From Brevundimonas sp. UBA4553 (GTDB taxonomy: Bacteria; Pseudomonadota; Alphaproteobacteria; Caulobacterales; Caulobacteraceae): DNA of 64,000 bases. Location of the stretch: the NCBI RefSeq assembly GCF_002387245.1, contig NZ_DGLD01000013.1, forward strand, positions 1-64,000, written 5' to 3'. Numbering within the stretch: the first letter of the stretch is position 1; every line of letters starts with the position of its first letter. The position numbers and the translations under genes are program-made. Below are positions 41,174-49,575 of the stretch, one piece after another. The notes under the pieces are model-generated. The model ran no database searches. It was not told the origin of the DNA and saw only the letters and a list, made by a program, of their open reading frames with translations.

Positions 41174-42059
41174 GCTCTTCGCCCGTCCGCTCGCGCACCC
41201 CGAGGGCGTCGGCCAGCCGGGTTTTTGCCGATCCGCGCCGAGCCGGCTTCTGCTGGCTGTCGTGCGGCGCCCAACCGGCCAGATGCACCATCTCGAAGGT
41301 CGCCGGAATGCGTCCGTCCGCCTCGGCGTGGCGCTCGGCGTAGAGCTGAGCTGCGCGGGCCAGGACGGCGCGGCTCAGCGGCTTGATCGGTCCCGCCAGC
41401 ACGTTTGTCTCGCCCATGGCGCGCAGGTCGCGCATCAGGGCGAAGGGGTCGGCGTAGCGCACCGTCACCCGGTCCACGTCGCTGACCGGCAGGGCGAAGC
41501 CCGCCCGCTGCAGCAGACCCGCCCCGTCGAAGCCGTCGGCGAAGGGCGAGACGCGGGCCTGGGCGCCGCCGTTGACCTCCAGCTCGGCCTCGGTCAGCAC
41601 GCCGCGCAGCTCCTTCAGCGTCGCCGCCCCGAACAGGCTGGCGACGAACAGGCCGTCGGGCTTCAGCGCCCTGCGGATCTGGGCGAGGGCGCCGGGCAGG
41701 TCGTTGGCCCAGTGCAGGCCCAGCAGGTTCACGATCAGGTCGGCGGACTGGTCCTCGAGGCCCAGAGGCCCGGCGCCCGGCGCCGCGCGCTGGGACGTCG
41801 CACCCACCGCGCGGACCTCGCCCAGCCGGTCGCGGGCCGAACTGTCGGCGACCGCTCGCGCGAATACGCCCGGATGGGGCGACAGGTCGACGGGGGCCTG
41901 AAACTCGCGCAGGATCACCTCCAGACTGTTCACCGCGTTCTCGGCGGCGCGGACGTGCAGGAAGTCGGCGTCGGGGAAACGACGGGCGGCGCGGCTCAGG
42001 CGCGCGGCGCGGCGGGCGGCGTCGAAGATGATCGGGGGACCAGAGGAGGGGGCGCTCAT
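41166..42059 (-). CDS. SAM-dependent methyltransferase, BioC/NDUFAF5-like
   Basis: A 297-residue class I methyltransferase-like protein. LGLEDQSADLIVNLLGLHWANDLPGAL (about 95-120) and RRALKPDGLFVASLFGAATLKELR match the BioC/NDUFAF5 group. The glycine-rich SAM motif I is weak, because the expected VLDxGxGxG segment is replaced by a short variant. In alphaproteobacteria this gene often sits beside comF, as here. Start codons of the two divergent genes overlap (CATG at 42057-42060). Confidence 0.8.
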   Translation of the reverse strand: MSAPSSGPPIIFDAARRAARLSRAARRFPDADFLHVRAAENAVNSLEVILREFQAPVDLSPHPGVFARAVADSSARDRLGEVRAVGATSQRAAPGAGPLGLEDQSADLIVNLLGLHWANDLPGALAQIRRALKPDGLFVASLFGAATLKELRGVLTEAELEVNGGAQARVSPFADGFDGAGLLQRAGFALPVSDVDRVTVRYADPFALMRDLRAMGETNVLAGPIKPLSRAVLARAAQLYAERHAEADGRIPATFEMVHLAGWAPHDSQQKPARRGSAKTRLADALGVRERTGEEPS

Positions 42060-42864
42060 GTCCGTTCAGGATGGGGGTTGGCGAGGTCGATTAAAAGGCG
42101 TGACCGCGCCTATAGCATCCGGCGCGCGCGATGCGGGGCGCGGTCTGCTGGATATTCTGCTGCCGCCCATGGCCCACGACAGCCGCGAGGCCACGGCGTC
42201 GGCGGGCCTGACGCCCGACGCCTGGAGCCGGGTCGTGTTTCTGGAAGCGCCTGTCTGCGACGGCTGCGGCGCGGCCTTTGAATACGACGGCGGAGAATTT
42301 GCTTCCGACCGCTGCCTGGCCTGCCAGGTCCAGCCCTACGTCTTCGCCCGCGCCCGCGCGGCCTGCGTCTATGACGAGGCGTCCCGCGGTTTGATCCTCA
42401 AGTTCAAGCACGGCGACCAGCAGCAGTTCGCCCCCCTGTTCGCCCGCTGGATCGCGCGGTCCGGCGCCGATCTGGTGGCCGAGGCGGACGCCGTGGTCCC
42501 TGTGCCGCTGCACCGGTCGCGCCTGCTGACGCGGCGGTTCAATCAGGCTGCGGAGATCGCCCGCCCGCTGGCCCGCACTGCCGGTCTCGACTACCTGCCG
42601 GACGCCCTGATCCGCGCGACGCCGACCGACAGTCAGGGCGGCAAGTCGGCGCGCGGGCGCCGTCTGAACGTGAAAAAGGCCTTCGCCGTGACCGAGGCCG
42701 GGCGTCGCCGGATCAAGGGCCGTCGCATTCTTCTGATCGACGACGTCCTGACCACGGGAGCCACGGCGGAGGCCTGCGCCCGCGTTCTCTTGTCGGCCGG
42801 CGCCCGCGCCGTGGACCTGGCTGTCATCGCGAGGGTGCGAACTGCGCGCGAACCGCCTAAGTAG
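42058..42864 (+). CDS. ComF-family phosphoribosyltransferase-like protein
   Basis: A 268-residue protein. An N-terminal zinc-ribbon-like part has CDGCGAAFEYDG and CLACQ, followed by a type I phosphoribosyltransferase fold with VVPVPLHRSRLLTRRFNQA and the PRPP-binding loop ILLIDDVLTTGATAEA. ComF acts in DNA uptake in some bacteria; in others its role is unknown. ATG 42058 has GAGGAGGG 8 bases upstream. The ribosome site lies within the divergent methyltransferase coding region. Confidence 0.9.
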   Translation: MSVQDGGWRGRLKGVTAPIASGARDAGRGLLDILLPPMAHDSREATASAGLTPDAWSRVVFLEAPVCDGCGAAFEYDGGEFASDRCLACQVQPYVFARARAACVYDEASRGLILKFKHGDQQQFAPLFARWIARSGADLVAEADAVVPVPLHRSRLLTRRFNQAAEIARPLARTAGLDYLPDALIRATPTDSQGGKSARGRRLNVKKAFAVTEAGRRRIKGRRILLIDDVLTTGATAEACARVLLSAGARAVDLAVIARVRTAREPPK

Positions 42865-42894
42865 GGCTCTGGTCTGAATTCAGGAGAGTCCGCG

Positions 42895-43152
42895 TTGGCC
42901 GAAGTCGTCATCTACACCAAGCCCGGTTGCCCCTATTGCATCGCCGCCATGGGCCTGCTGAACCGCAAGGGCGTGGCCTTCACCGAGATCGTGGCCTCGA
43001 ACGATCCGGCTAAAAAGGCCGAGATGGTGGAGCGCGCCGGCGGCAAGTCCACCTTCCCGCAGATCTTCATCGGCGACAAACACGTCGGCGGCTCTGACGA
43101 CATCCACGCCCTGGATGCGCGCGGCGGCCTCGACCCCCTGCTGGCGGCCTGA
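42895..43152 (+). CDS. grxC: Glutaredoxin 3
   Basis: An 85-residue dithiol glutaredoxin using glutathione to reduce protein disulfides. The active site is GCPYC (Cys12, Cys15), followed by the GSH-binding KSTFPQIFIGDKHVGGSDD. The start is TTG with AGGAGA about 7 bases upstream. It heads a tight run with the nitrilase and DUF1178 genes (TGATG and ATGA overlaps), an arrangement common in alphaproteobacteria. Confidence 0.95.
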   Translation: MAEVVIYTKPGCPYCIAAMGLLNRKGVAFTEIVASNDPAKKAEMVERAGGKSTFPQIFIGDKHVGGSDDIHALDARGGLDPLLAA

Positions 43153-43991
43153 TGGACGAGCGGCTCGACGTCGCGCTGATCCAGACGCGGACGCCGGCGA
43201 CGGCGACCGCGGGGCTGGCCCATGTCGAGCCGCTGATCCGCGAAGCGGCGGCGGGCGGGGCGAAATTGATCCTGACGCCGGAGGGGACGAACTTCCTCGA
43301 ACAGCGTCGGGGACTTCGCGACGCCGCCCTGACGACCGAAAGCGCGGACGTGGCCGTTCTCGGCCTGCGCGCCCTGGCCGCCGAGCTGGGCGTCTGGCTG
43401 CTGATCGGATCGGCCATCGTCCGTTCGGAGGCGCCTGGCGACGACCGCGCCGCCAATCGCTCCCTGTTGATCGACCCGGCCGGGTCGATCACGGCCCGTT
43501 ATGACAAGCTGCACGTCTTCGACGTCGATCTGGCCAATGGCGAGACCTATCGTGAAAGCGCCTCCGTGCGGCCAGGCGACGCCGCGCGGCTCGCCGACAC
43601 CCCGTGGGGCGGTCTGGGTCTGACCATCTGCTACGATGTGCGCTTCCCCCATCTGCATCGCCAGCTGGCCAAGGCCGGAGCATCGATGATCGCCGTGCCC
43701 GCCGCCTTCACCCGCCCGACCGGAGAGGCGCACTGGGAGACCCTGCTCCGCGCCCGGGCCATCGAGACCGGGGCCTTTGTCCTGGCCCCGGCCCAGGGCG
43801 GGACGCACGAGGACGGCCGCCAGACCTGGGGGCGCTCCGTCATCGTCGGGCCCTGGGGCGAGATCATCGCTCGGGCCGATCATGACGAACCCTGCGTCAT
43901 CGCCGCGAGCCTGGACCTGAGCGCGGTGCGACGCGCGCGGCAGGCCGTGCCGTCCCTGGCGCACGACCGCCCATTCGACGAGCCTCAATGA
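43152..43991 (+). CDS. Carbon-nitrogen hydrolase, Nit2-like amidase
   Basis: A 279-residue nitrilase-superfamily enzyme. The catalytic triad is in place: Glu in LTPEGTNFL (about 42), Lys in YDKLHVFDVD (about 119) and Cys in GLTICYDVRFP (about 158). The family member closest in context is Nit2 omega-amidase or a deaminated-glutathione amidase, which fits the neighbouring glutaredoxin. The start overlaps the grx stop by one base. Confidence 0.9.
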   Translation: MDERLDVALIQTRTPATATAGLAHVEPLIREAAAGGAKLILTPEGTNFLEQRRGLRDAALTTESADVAVLGLRALAAELGVWLLIGSAIVRSEAPGDDRAANRSLLIDPAGSITARYDKLHVFDVDLANGETYRESASVRPGDAARLADTPWGGLGLTICYDVRFPHLHRQLAKAGASMIAVPAAFTRPTGEAHWETLLRARAIETGAFVLAPAQGGTHEDGRQTWGRSVIVGPWGEIIARADHDEPCVIAASLDLSAVRRARQAVPSLAHDRPFDEPQ

Positions 43992-44422
43992 TCCGTTACG
44001 CCTTGATCTGCGACCACGAGCACGGCTTCGAGGCCTGGTTCGCGTCTTCCAGCGACTATGACGACCAGGCGGCGCGCGGTCTGGTCGAATGCCCCTTCTG
44101 CGCCTCCACAGGTGTGCGAAAGCAGGTCATGGCCCCCGCCGTCGCGGGCACGAAAAAGGCGGCGCCCGCCCCCGACGCCATGAAGCAGATGCAGGCCATG
44201 ATGACGCAGGCCGCGCGCGAGGTGCGCGATCACGTCGAGCAGAACTTCGACTACGTCGGCGACGCCTTCGCTCGCGAGGCCCGCGATATCCATGAAGGCC
44301 GCAGCGAGAAGCGCGAGATCTACGGCGAGGCCACCCCCGCCGATGTGAAGAAGCTGAAGGACGACGGCGTGCCCTGCGCCCCCCTGCCCAGCCTGCCGCC
44401 GGACCCGAAGAAGGCGCACTGA
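43988..44422 (+). CDS. DUF1178-family protein
   Basis: A 144-residue protein. The N-terminus MIRYALICDHEHGFEAWFASSSDYDDQA, with the CPFCAS pair near residue 37, is the DUF1178 signature and probably binds zinc. The middle is helical (MKQMQAMMTQAAREVRDHVEQ) and the end has EKREIYGEATPADVKKLKDDGVP. The family has no known function. Translationally coupled to the nitrilase gene. Confidence 0.92.
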   Translation: MIRYALICDHEHGFEAWFASSSDYDDQAARGLVECPFCASTGVRKQVMAPAVAGTKKAAPAPDAMKQMQAMMTQAAREVRDHVEQNFDYVGDAFAREARDIHEGRSEKREIYGEATPADVKKLKDDGVPCAPLPSLPPDPKKAH

Positions 44423-44426
44423 CGAC

Positions 44427-45242
44427 ATGGGGGAGGGGGAGAGATACGAGGAGTTCGCGCCGCCGGAATCCTTGCGCCCCTTCGTGCGCGTCCTGTGGAC
44501 CTATGCGGCGCCAAGCCCGACGGGCGAGGTGCAGCGCATCGCCCCCGACGGCTGCCCCGAACTGGTGATCGATCTGGCCGCGCCCTACGAGGAAGCGGGC
44601 GAGGACGGCGTGTTTCGCCCCCAGCCGCCGGTCATCTTCGCCGGCCAGATGACCCGGCCCATGGCTATCCGTCCCGTCGGTCCGGTGGAGATCGTCGCCG
44701 CCAGGTTCGAGCCGGACGGCGCGCGGGCGTTTCTGGGGCGTCCCTTGATCGAGGCGACGGACCGCCGGCTGGATCTGGTGGCGCGCCTAGGCGGCTTCAC
44801 GGCCCCTGCCGGCCATCCGGCCGCCCAGGCGACGGCCCTGGCTGACTGGCTGGAGGAGCAGCGCCAGGCGGGCGGCTGGCGCCTCGACCCTGCTGTCCGC
44901 GTCGAGGTCGCCGCCGCCGAGCGCGACGTCGACGGACCCGTCCTGAACCCTGCCGAGCGACGCGCCCTGCAGCGCCGTTTCCGTGATCGCGTGGGCGTGG
45001 CCCCCCGGACCCTGCGCTCGGTCTTCCGCTTCCGCCGCATCTTCGACCATGCGACGGGCCCTGACGCCGACGCGGCCTCCTGGCTGGAGGCGGGACTGGC
45101 CGCTGGCTATTTCGACCAGCCGCAGATGGCGCGGGATTTCCGCCGCTTCCTCGGCTGTACGGCCACCGCGTGGGCGCGGGACCAGATGGAGCTGGCGCGG
45201 CGGCTGGCGTCGCAAACCTACAAGCGGGACGACACGGACTGA
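44427..45242 (+). CDS. AraC-family transcriptional regulator
   Basis: A 271-residue protein. The N-terminal half resembles the DUF6597 sensor domain (PDGCPELVIDLAAPYE, RPMAIRPVGPVEIVAARFEP). The C-terminal half is an AraC double helix-turn-helix with LQRRFRDRVGVAPRTLRSVFRFRR and AGLAAGYFDQPQMARDFRRFLG, which has the usual Y(F)DQ pattern. Ligand and targets unknown. It is 4 bases after DUF1178 and may control the genes that follow. Confidence 0.9.
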   Translation: MGEGERYEEFAPPESLRPFVRVLWTYAAPSPTGEVQRIAPDGCPELVIDLAAPYEEAGEDGVFRPQPPVIFAGQMTRPMAIRPVGPVEIVAARFEPDGARAFLGRPLIEATDRRLDLVARLGGFTAPAGHPAAQATALADWLEEQRQAGGWRLDPAVRVEVAAAERDVDGPVLNPAERRALQRRFRDRVGVAPRTLRSVFRFRRIFDHATGPDADAASWLEAGLAAGYFDQPQMARDFRRFLGCTATAWARDQMELARRLASQTYKRDDTD

Positions 45243-45279
45243 TCTAGCCTCTCTCAGAACACTGAGGAGGGAGACTTTG

Positions 45280-45741
45280 ATGGCCTTGCTGACCGCGCTT
45301 TCGGCCGCCGTGCTGGTTCAGGCGGCCTCGCCCGCGCCCGACCTGTCCTGGATGGCGGGCTACTGGCTGGACTGCTCCGGCGGGCGCGAGGCGTCGGAGA
45401 CCTGGAGCGACCCGCGCGTGGGCCTTCTGGCGGGCCATGCCGTGACTGTGCGTAATGGCCGCAGCGGCTTCGAGTTCGCCCGCATCGCTCCCTTGCAGGA
45501 CGGCGTCCTGGCCTATCTGGCGCAGCCGGAAGGGGCCGCGCCCACGCCCTTCCGTCTGATCGAAAGCGGGCCGCAGCGCGTGGTCTTCGCCAATCCCGCC
45601 AACGACTTTCCGCACCGCATCCTCTATCAGCGCCAGGGGGATGTGCTGACCGCCCGCATCGAAGGGGCGGATGACGACGAAACCCGGAGTGTGGAATGGA
45701 GCTTCAACAGGGCGGAACTGAACGCCCGCTGTCCCGTCTAG
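45280..45741 (+). CDS. Secreted DUF6265-like protein
   Basis: A 153-residue protein with a short N-terminal signal (MALLTALSAAVLVQAASPA) and a beta-rich domain starting LSWMAGYWLDCSGG and containing VFANPANDFPHRILYQRQGDVLTARIEG, the pattern of DUF6265. A Cys in the first strand and one at the C-terminus may pair. GAGGAGGGAG lies upstream of ATG. It overlaps the next gene by 46 bases in another frame. Function unknown. Confidence 0.85.
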   Translation: MALLTALSAAVLVQAASPAPDLSWMAGYWLDCSGGREASETWSDPRVGLLAGHAVTVRNGRSGFEFARIAPLQDGVLAYLAQPEGAAPTPFRLIESGPQRVVFANPANDFPHRILYQRQGDVLTARIEGADDDETRSVEWSFNRAELNARCPV

Positions 45742-46229
45742 AGTGGCGGCCGATGACGCCCGACGACATCGACGGCGTCGTCGCGGTGGCCCGCCTGTCC
45801 TTCCCCGACCATTTCGAGGCCCGCGCGTGTTTCGCCGAGCGACAGGCCCTGGCGCCCCAGGGCTGCTTCGTCCTGTCCGACGAAGACGGAACCGTAATGG
45901 GCTATCTGATGGCCTATCCCTGGCGGCGGAACGCGGCCCCGCCGCTGGACAGTCTGATCGGCGCGGTGCCCCAGGACGCCGAGATCATCTACCTGCACGA
46001 CCTGGCCGTTCACCCCGACACGCGCGGCGGCGGCCATACGCGTGTCATCGTCGAGCGTCTGGCCGCGCAGGCCAGGGCGGCGGGGTGGCCCGTCATCGCT
46101 CTGGTGGCGGTGAATGAGGCGACCGCATTCTGGGAACGCAACGGCTTCGTCGTCCAGAGCCCGCCCGGCATGGCCGAGAAGCTGGCCAGCTACGGCGAGG
46201 ACGCCCGCTACATGATCCGGACGCTCTGA
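45696..46229 (+). CDS. GNAT N-acetyltransferase
   Basis: A 177-residue acetyltransferase. LEWRPMTPDDIDGVVAVAR is a typical GNAT start, YLHDLAVHPDTRGGGHTRVIVERL is motif A with the acetyl-CoA loop (RGGGHT), and NEATAFWERNGFVV is motif B. ATG 45696 has GGAG 6 bases upstream although it lies 46 bases inside the preceding gene; Met20 at 45753 is an alternative. Substrate unknown. Confidence 0.87.
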   Translation: MELQQGGTERPLSRLEWRPMTPDDIDGVVAVARLSFPDHFEARACFAERQALAPQGCFVLSDEDGTVMGYLMAYPWRRNAAPPLDSLIGAVPQDAEIIYLHDLAVHPDTRGGGHTRVIVERLAAQARAAGWPVIALVAVNEATAFWERNGFVVQSPPGMAEKLASYGEDARYMIRTL

Positions 46230-46266
46230 GCGGAACCGGGGGTGAGGTTCGGGTCTTTCGGGCCTC

Positions 46267-46827
46267 ATGACCTTGAAACGCACCCTCCCCCTCCTCCTCC
46301 TGGCCGGCGTCGCGGTCGCCGTCGGCGCCTGCGCCACCCTGCAACGCGGACCCGTCGGCAACGCCGCCGTGCCGCAGCCGGCCAAACCGGTCGAGCTCGA
46401 CCGCTATCTGGGCCGCTGGTACGAGCTGGCCCGCTACGAAGCCGGCTTCCAGAAAGACTGCGAGGCGGTCACCGCGGACTACAGCCTGCTGGAGAACGGC
46501 CAGGTCCGGGTGCTGAACCGCTGTCGTCAGGGGGCTGTCGATGGTCCGATCAAGCAGTCCGAGGGCAAGGCCAAGCTGGTCGCCGACAGCAATGGCGCCA
46601 AGCTGAAGGTCTCCTTCTTCGGTCCCTTCTACGTGGGCGACTACTGGGTTCTGGACCACGCCGACGACTATAGCTGGTCGATCGTGGGCGAGCCGTCCGG
46701 CCGCTACCTCTGGATTCTCAGCCGCGAGGCGCGGCCAGGGGCGGAAACCGTTCAGGCTCTGCGCAACCGGGTTCAGGCCCTGGGCTATGACCTGTCGCTG
46801 CTGCGCGAGACGCGGCAGCCGGGCTAG
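46267..46827 (+). CDS. blc: Outer-membrane lipocalin (Blc)
   Basis: A 186-residue lipoprotein. The signal LPLLLLAGVAVAVGAC ends in a lipobox-like VGAC (Cys about 21). The lipocalin barrel begins YLGRWYELARYEAGF (GxW motif) and includes a long run of strands with VLNRCRQG and SGRYLWILSRE. Blc lipocalins bind fatty acids or lysophospholipids under envelope stress. The stop is shared with the convergent gene in a CTAG. Confidence 0.92.
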   Translation: MTLKRTLPLLLLAGVAVAVGACATLQRGPVGNAAVPQPAKPVELDRYLGRWYELARYEAGFQKDCEAVTADYSLLENGQVRVLNRCRQGAVDGPIKQSEGKAKLVADSNGAKLKVSFFGPFYVGDYWVLDHADDYSWSIVGEPSGRYLWILSREARPGAETVQALRNRVQALGYDLSLLRETRQPG

Positions 46828-47360
46828 GCCAGGCGCGACAGGACGAAGGCGAGGCGTTCGGCGACTGGAACCCGGGGCAGTTCGACCAACTCGTAGCCGA
46901 AGCGCGGATAGACGGCGGCCATGGCGTCGAAGGTGCGCTGAGCCTCATCCAGATCCTGCCGGCGCTCGGCGTCCTGGGCGAAGATCTCGGGCCAGACCGG
47001 GGCGATGAAGACGCGCCGATCGTAACGGACCTCACGCGCCGCCCGCTCGACATGGGGCGGGACCGGCAGGCCGCATAGGGCCAGATAGCCGACCACGTCA
47101 GGGACGCCGCGGTCGAAGAAGACCTGGTCGGTCGCATCCTCGGCGCGGGCATGGGCCTCCAGCTCACGGTCCAGCATCAGTTCGGCGAACAGGGCGCGGT
47201 CACGCCAGGGCAGGGCCTGTCCGTCGATGGCCTGCTGGCGACGAATGACGGCCCGTCCGGCCTCGGGCGAGGTGGCGTGCCCCGCCGCCGCCAAGGCCTC
47301 GATCAGGCTGGTCTTGCCCGATCCCGGCCCGCCGGTGACGACGATCCGCCGGGGCGTCAT
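46824..47360 (-). CDS. AAA family ATPase, AAA_28 type
   Basis: A 178-residue P-loop protein. Walker A is GGPGSGKTS at about 10-18, and VFFDRGVPDVVGY is the Walker B-like region. RPEAGRAVIRRQ and FIAPVWPEIFAQDAERR are typical of the AAA_28 group, which has unknown function and resembles nucleotide kinases. The ATG overlaps the ubiG stop by 4 bases, so the two are coupled. Confidence 0.88.
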   Translation of the reverse strand: MTPRRIVVTGGPGSGKTSLIEALAAAGHATSPEAGRAVIRRQQAIDGQALPWRDRALFAELMLDRELEAHARAEDATDQVFFDRGVPDVVGYLALCGLPVPPHVERAAREVRYDRRVFIAPVWPEIFAQDAERRQDLDEAQRTFDAMAAVYPRFGYELVELPRVPVAERLAFVLSRLA

Positions 47361-48187
47361 GCGTCCCGCGTCGCCATCATCATGTAGTTGATGCCCACGT
47401 CGTCGCCCTCGCTCCAGCGATCGCTCAGCGGGTCATAGGCCAGCCCGAAAGGGCCGGTGACGGTCAGGGGCTCGCCGTCCAGCATGGCGCGCAGTTCTTC
47501 GGGCTTGAGGAACTGACGCCAGTCGTGGGTGCCGGCGGGGACCCAGCGCAGCACGTATTCGGCGGCGAACTTGCCCAGCAGCAGGCCCTTCAGCGTGCGG
47601 TTCAGGGTGGCGACGATCATCATCCCGCCTGGCTTGATCAGCTTCGAGCAGGCGCGGATGAAGGCTTCGGGATCGGCTACGTGCTCGATCACCTCCATGG
47701 TCAGGACCACGTCGAAGGGACCAGCGCCGGCTTCCACCATCTGTTCGACCGTGGCGGCGCGATAGGCGATCTCCAGCCCGACCTGTTCGGCGTGGGCGCG
47801 GGCCGTGCCGATGTTCTCGGACGAGGCGTCCAGGGCCGTGACGTCAAAGCCCATGCGCCGCATCGGTTCGGCGATCAGGCCGCCGCCGCAGCCGATGTCG
47901 ATCAGGCTCAGCCCCGCAAACGGCGCGCGGCTCCGGGCGTCGCGCCCGAAATGCGCGGCGGCGCGGTCGCGCACGAATTTCAGACGCGCCGGATTGAAGC
48001 GGTGCAGGGGCGCGAACGGCCCTTTGGGATCCCACCACTCGGCCGCCTGGGCGGAAAAGCGGGCGACGTCGGCAGGATCGATGCTCGGCCCCTCGGCACG
48101 ATCGGTTGCAAAGGGTGAAAAACCCTCTTCGCTTTGGGGTTTGCGCGGCTCAAGGCTGTCGTTAGAAGCGGACATGGCTGCAGGCAT
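47357..48187 (-). CDS. ubiG: Ubiquinone biosynthesis O-methyltransferase UbiG
   Basis: A 276-residue SAM-dependent enzyme that methylates two hydroxyls in ubiquinone synthesis. AAEWWDPKGPFAPLHRFNPAR is the family N-terminal motif, SAM motif I is LIDIGCGGGLIAEP, and DVVLTMEVIEHVADPEAF and GTHDWRQFLKPEEL follow. The start is uncertain: ATG 48187 has AAGG upstream, ATG 48175 is four codons later, and longer readings run into the divergent lysC leader. Confidence 0.95.
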   Translation of the reverse strand: MPAAMSASNDSLEPRKPQSEEGFSPFATDRAEGPSIDPADVARFSAQAAEWWDPKGPFAPLHRFNPARLKFVRDRAAAHFGRDARSRAPFAGLSLIDIGCGGGLIAEPMRRMGFDVTALDASSENIGTARAHAEQVGLEIAYRAATVEQMVEAGAGPFDVVLTMEVIEHVADPEAFIRACSKLIKPGGMMIVATLNRTLKGLLLGKFAAEYVLRWVPAGTHDWRQFLKPEELRAMLDGEPLTVTGPFGLAYDPLSDRWSEGDDVGINYMMMATRDA

Positions 48188-48231
48188 GAACCGCCTTGGC
48201 CGCCCATGCAAGCAGGGGACGAAACGGCACG

Positions 48232-49521
48232 ATGACGCGGCCCGAGACGACACGACTGGTGATGAAGTTCGGGGGGACCTCCATGGGGGACCTCGAGCGT
48301 ATTCGTCGTGCGGCGCGAATTATCGCCGCCGAGGCCGCCAAGGGCAAACAGATCGCCGTGGTGGTGTCCGCCATGGCCGGCAAGACCAATGAGCTGGTGG
48401 CCTGGACCGACGGCGCGGGTCCCGCCGCCCCAGAACTGAAGAATGGGGGCCTGCCCCTGTCGGACGACGAATATGACGTGGTGGTCGCCTCGGGCGAGCA
48501 GGTGACGTCGGGCCTTCTGGCCCTGACCCTGCGCAACATGGGGCTGAACGCGCGCAGCTGGATGGGCTGGCAGATTCCGATCATCACCGACGACGCCCAC
48601 GGCCGCGCCCGTATCGAGGACGTGCCCGGCGACGTCCTGGGCGCCGCCGTCGACGGCGGTCAGATCGCCGTGGTGCCCGGCTTCCAGGGCGTGACCCGCG
48701 ACGGCCGCATCACCACGCTTGGACGCGGCGGCTCCGACACCTCGGCGGTGGCGGTGGCGGCGGCGCTGGAATGCCCCTGCGACATCTACACCGACGTGGA
48801 CGGGGTCTATACGACCGACCCCCGCATCGAGAGCCGCGCGCGGCGCCTGGAAAAGGTCTCCTACGAGGAGATGCTGGAAATGGCCTCGCTGGGGGCCAAG
48901 GTGCTGCAGACCCGCTCGGTTGAACTGGCCATGGCCAAGCAGGTCCCGGTTCGGGTCCTGTCCAGCTTCATCGAGCCGGATGAGAATGGAAATCTGCCGG
49001 AAAACGCCGGCACCCTGATTTGTGACGAGGATGAGATCGTGGAAAAGCGCATCGTTTCCGGCGTGACCATGAGCCGGGACGAAGCCCGGATCACGCTGCT
49101 GGGTCTGGCGGACCGCACCGACGCCCCCGCCGACGTGTTCACGCGTCTGGCCGAGGCCAACGTCAATGTGGACATGATCGTGCAGAGCCAGGCCCGCACC
49201 GAGGGCGCGGTGAACCTGACCTTCACCACCGGTCGCCGCGACGCCCAGCGCGCCGCCGAGATGATGACCGCCGCCAAGGCCGAGATCGGCTTCGAGGAAC
49301 TGCGCATCGATGCGGACGTGGCCAAGATCTCGGTCATCGGCGTGGGCATGCGCAGCCATGCCGGCGTGGCCCAGACCATGTTCCGGGCCCTGGCCGACAA
49401 GGGCGTCAAGTTCCAGGCCATCTCGACCTCCGAGATCAAGATCAGCGTGCTGATCGAGGACGCCTACTCGGAACTGGCGGTGCGGGCGCTTCATTCGGCC
49501 TACGGGCTCGACGCGCTATAG
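48232..49521 (+). CDS. lysC: Aspartate kinase
   Basis: A 429-residue enzyme phosphorylating aspartate, the first step to Lys, Thr and Met. The kinase domain starts LVMKFGGTSMGDLERI and contains TLGRGGSDTSAVAVAAAL and the DVDGVYTTDPRI segment. The C-terminal third holds two ACT domains (ITLLGLADRTDAPADVFTRL and ISVIGVGMRSHAGVAQTMF) for feedback control. It is divergent from ubiG across 44 bases. The lysC-ptsP order is common in alphaproteobacteria. Confidence 0.97.
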   Translation: MTRPETTRLVMKFGGTSMGDLERIRRAARIIAAEAAKGKQIAVVVSAMAGKTNELVAWTDGAGPAAPELKNGGLPLSDDEYDVVVASGEQVTSGLLALTLRNMGLNARSWMGWQIPIITDDAHGRARIEDVPGDVLGAAVDGGQIAVVPGFQGVTRDGRITTLGRGGSDTSAVAVAAALECPCDIYTDVDGVYTTDPRIESRARRLEKVSYEEMLEMASLGAKVLQTRSVELAMAKQVPVRVLSSFIEPDENGNLPENAGTLICDEDEIVEKRIVSGVTMSRDEARITLLGLADRTDAPADVFTRLAEANVNVDMIVQSQARTEGAVNLTFTTGRRDAQRAAEMMTAAKAEIGFEELRIDADVAKISVIGVGMRSHAGVAQTMFRALADKGVKFQAISTSEIKISVLIEDAYSELAVRALHSAYGLDAL

Positions 49522-49575
49522 GATGAATGTGAGGGCCGCCCTATCTGATCAGCGGGCGGCAAGGCGGGAGCGACC

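Noticed and set aside
46230..46266. GGAAC ahead of the lipocalin gene as an EcfG -35
   Set aside because: No CGTT at the required distance; the sequence there is TCTT.
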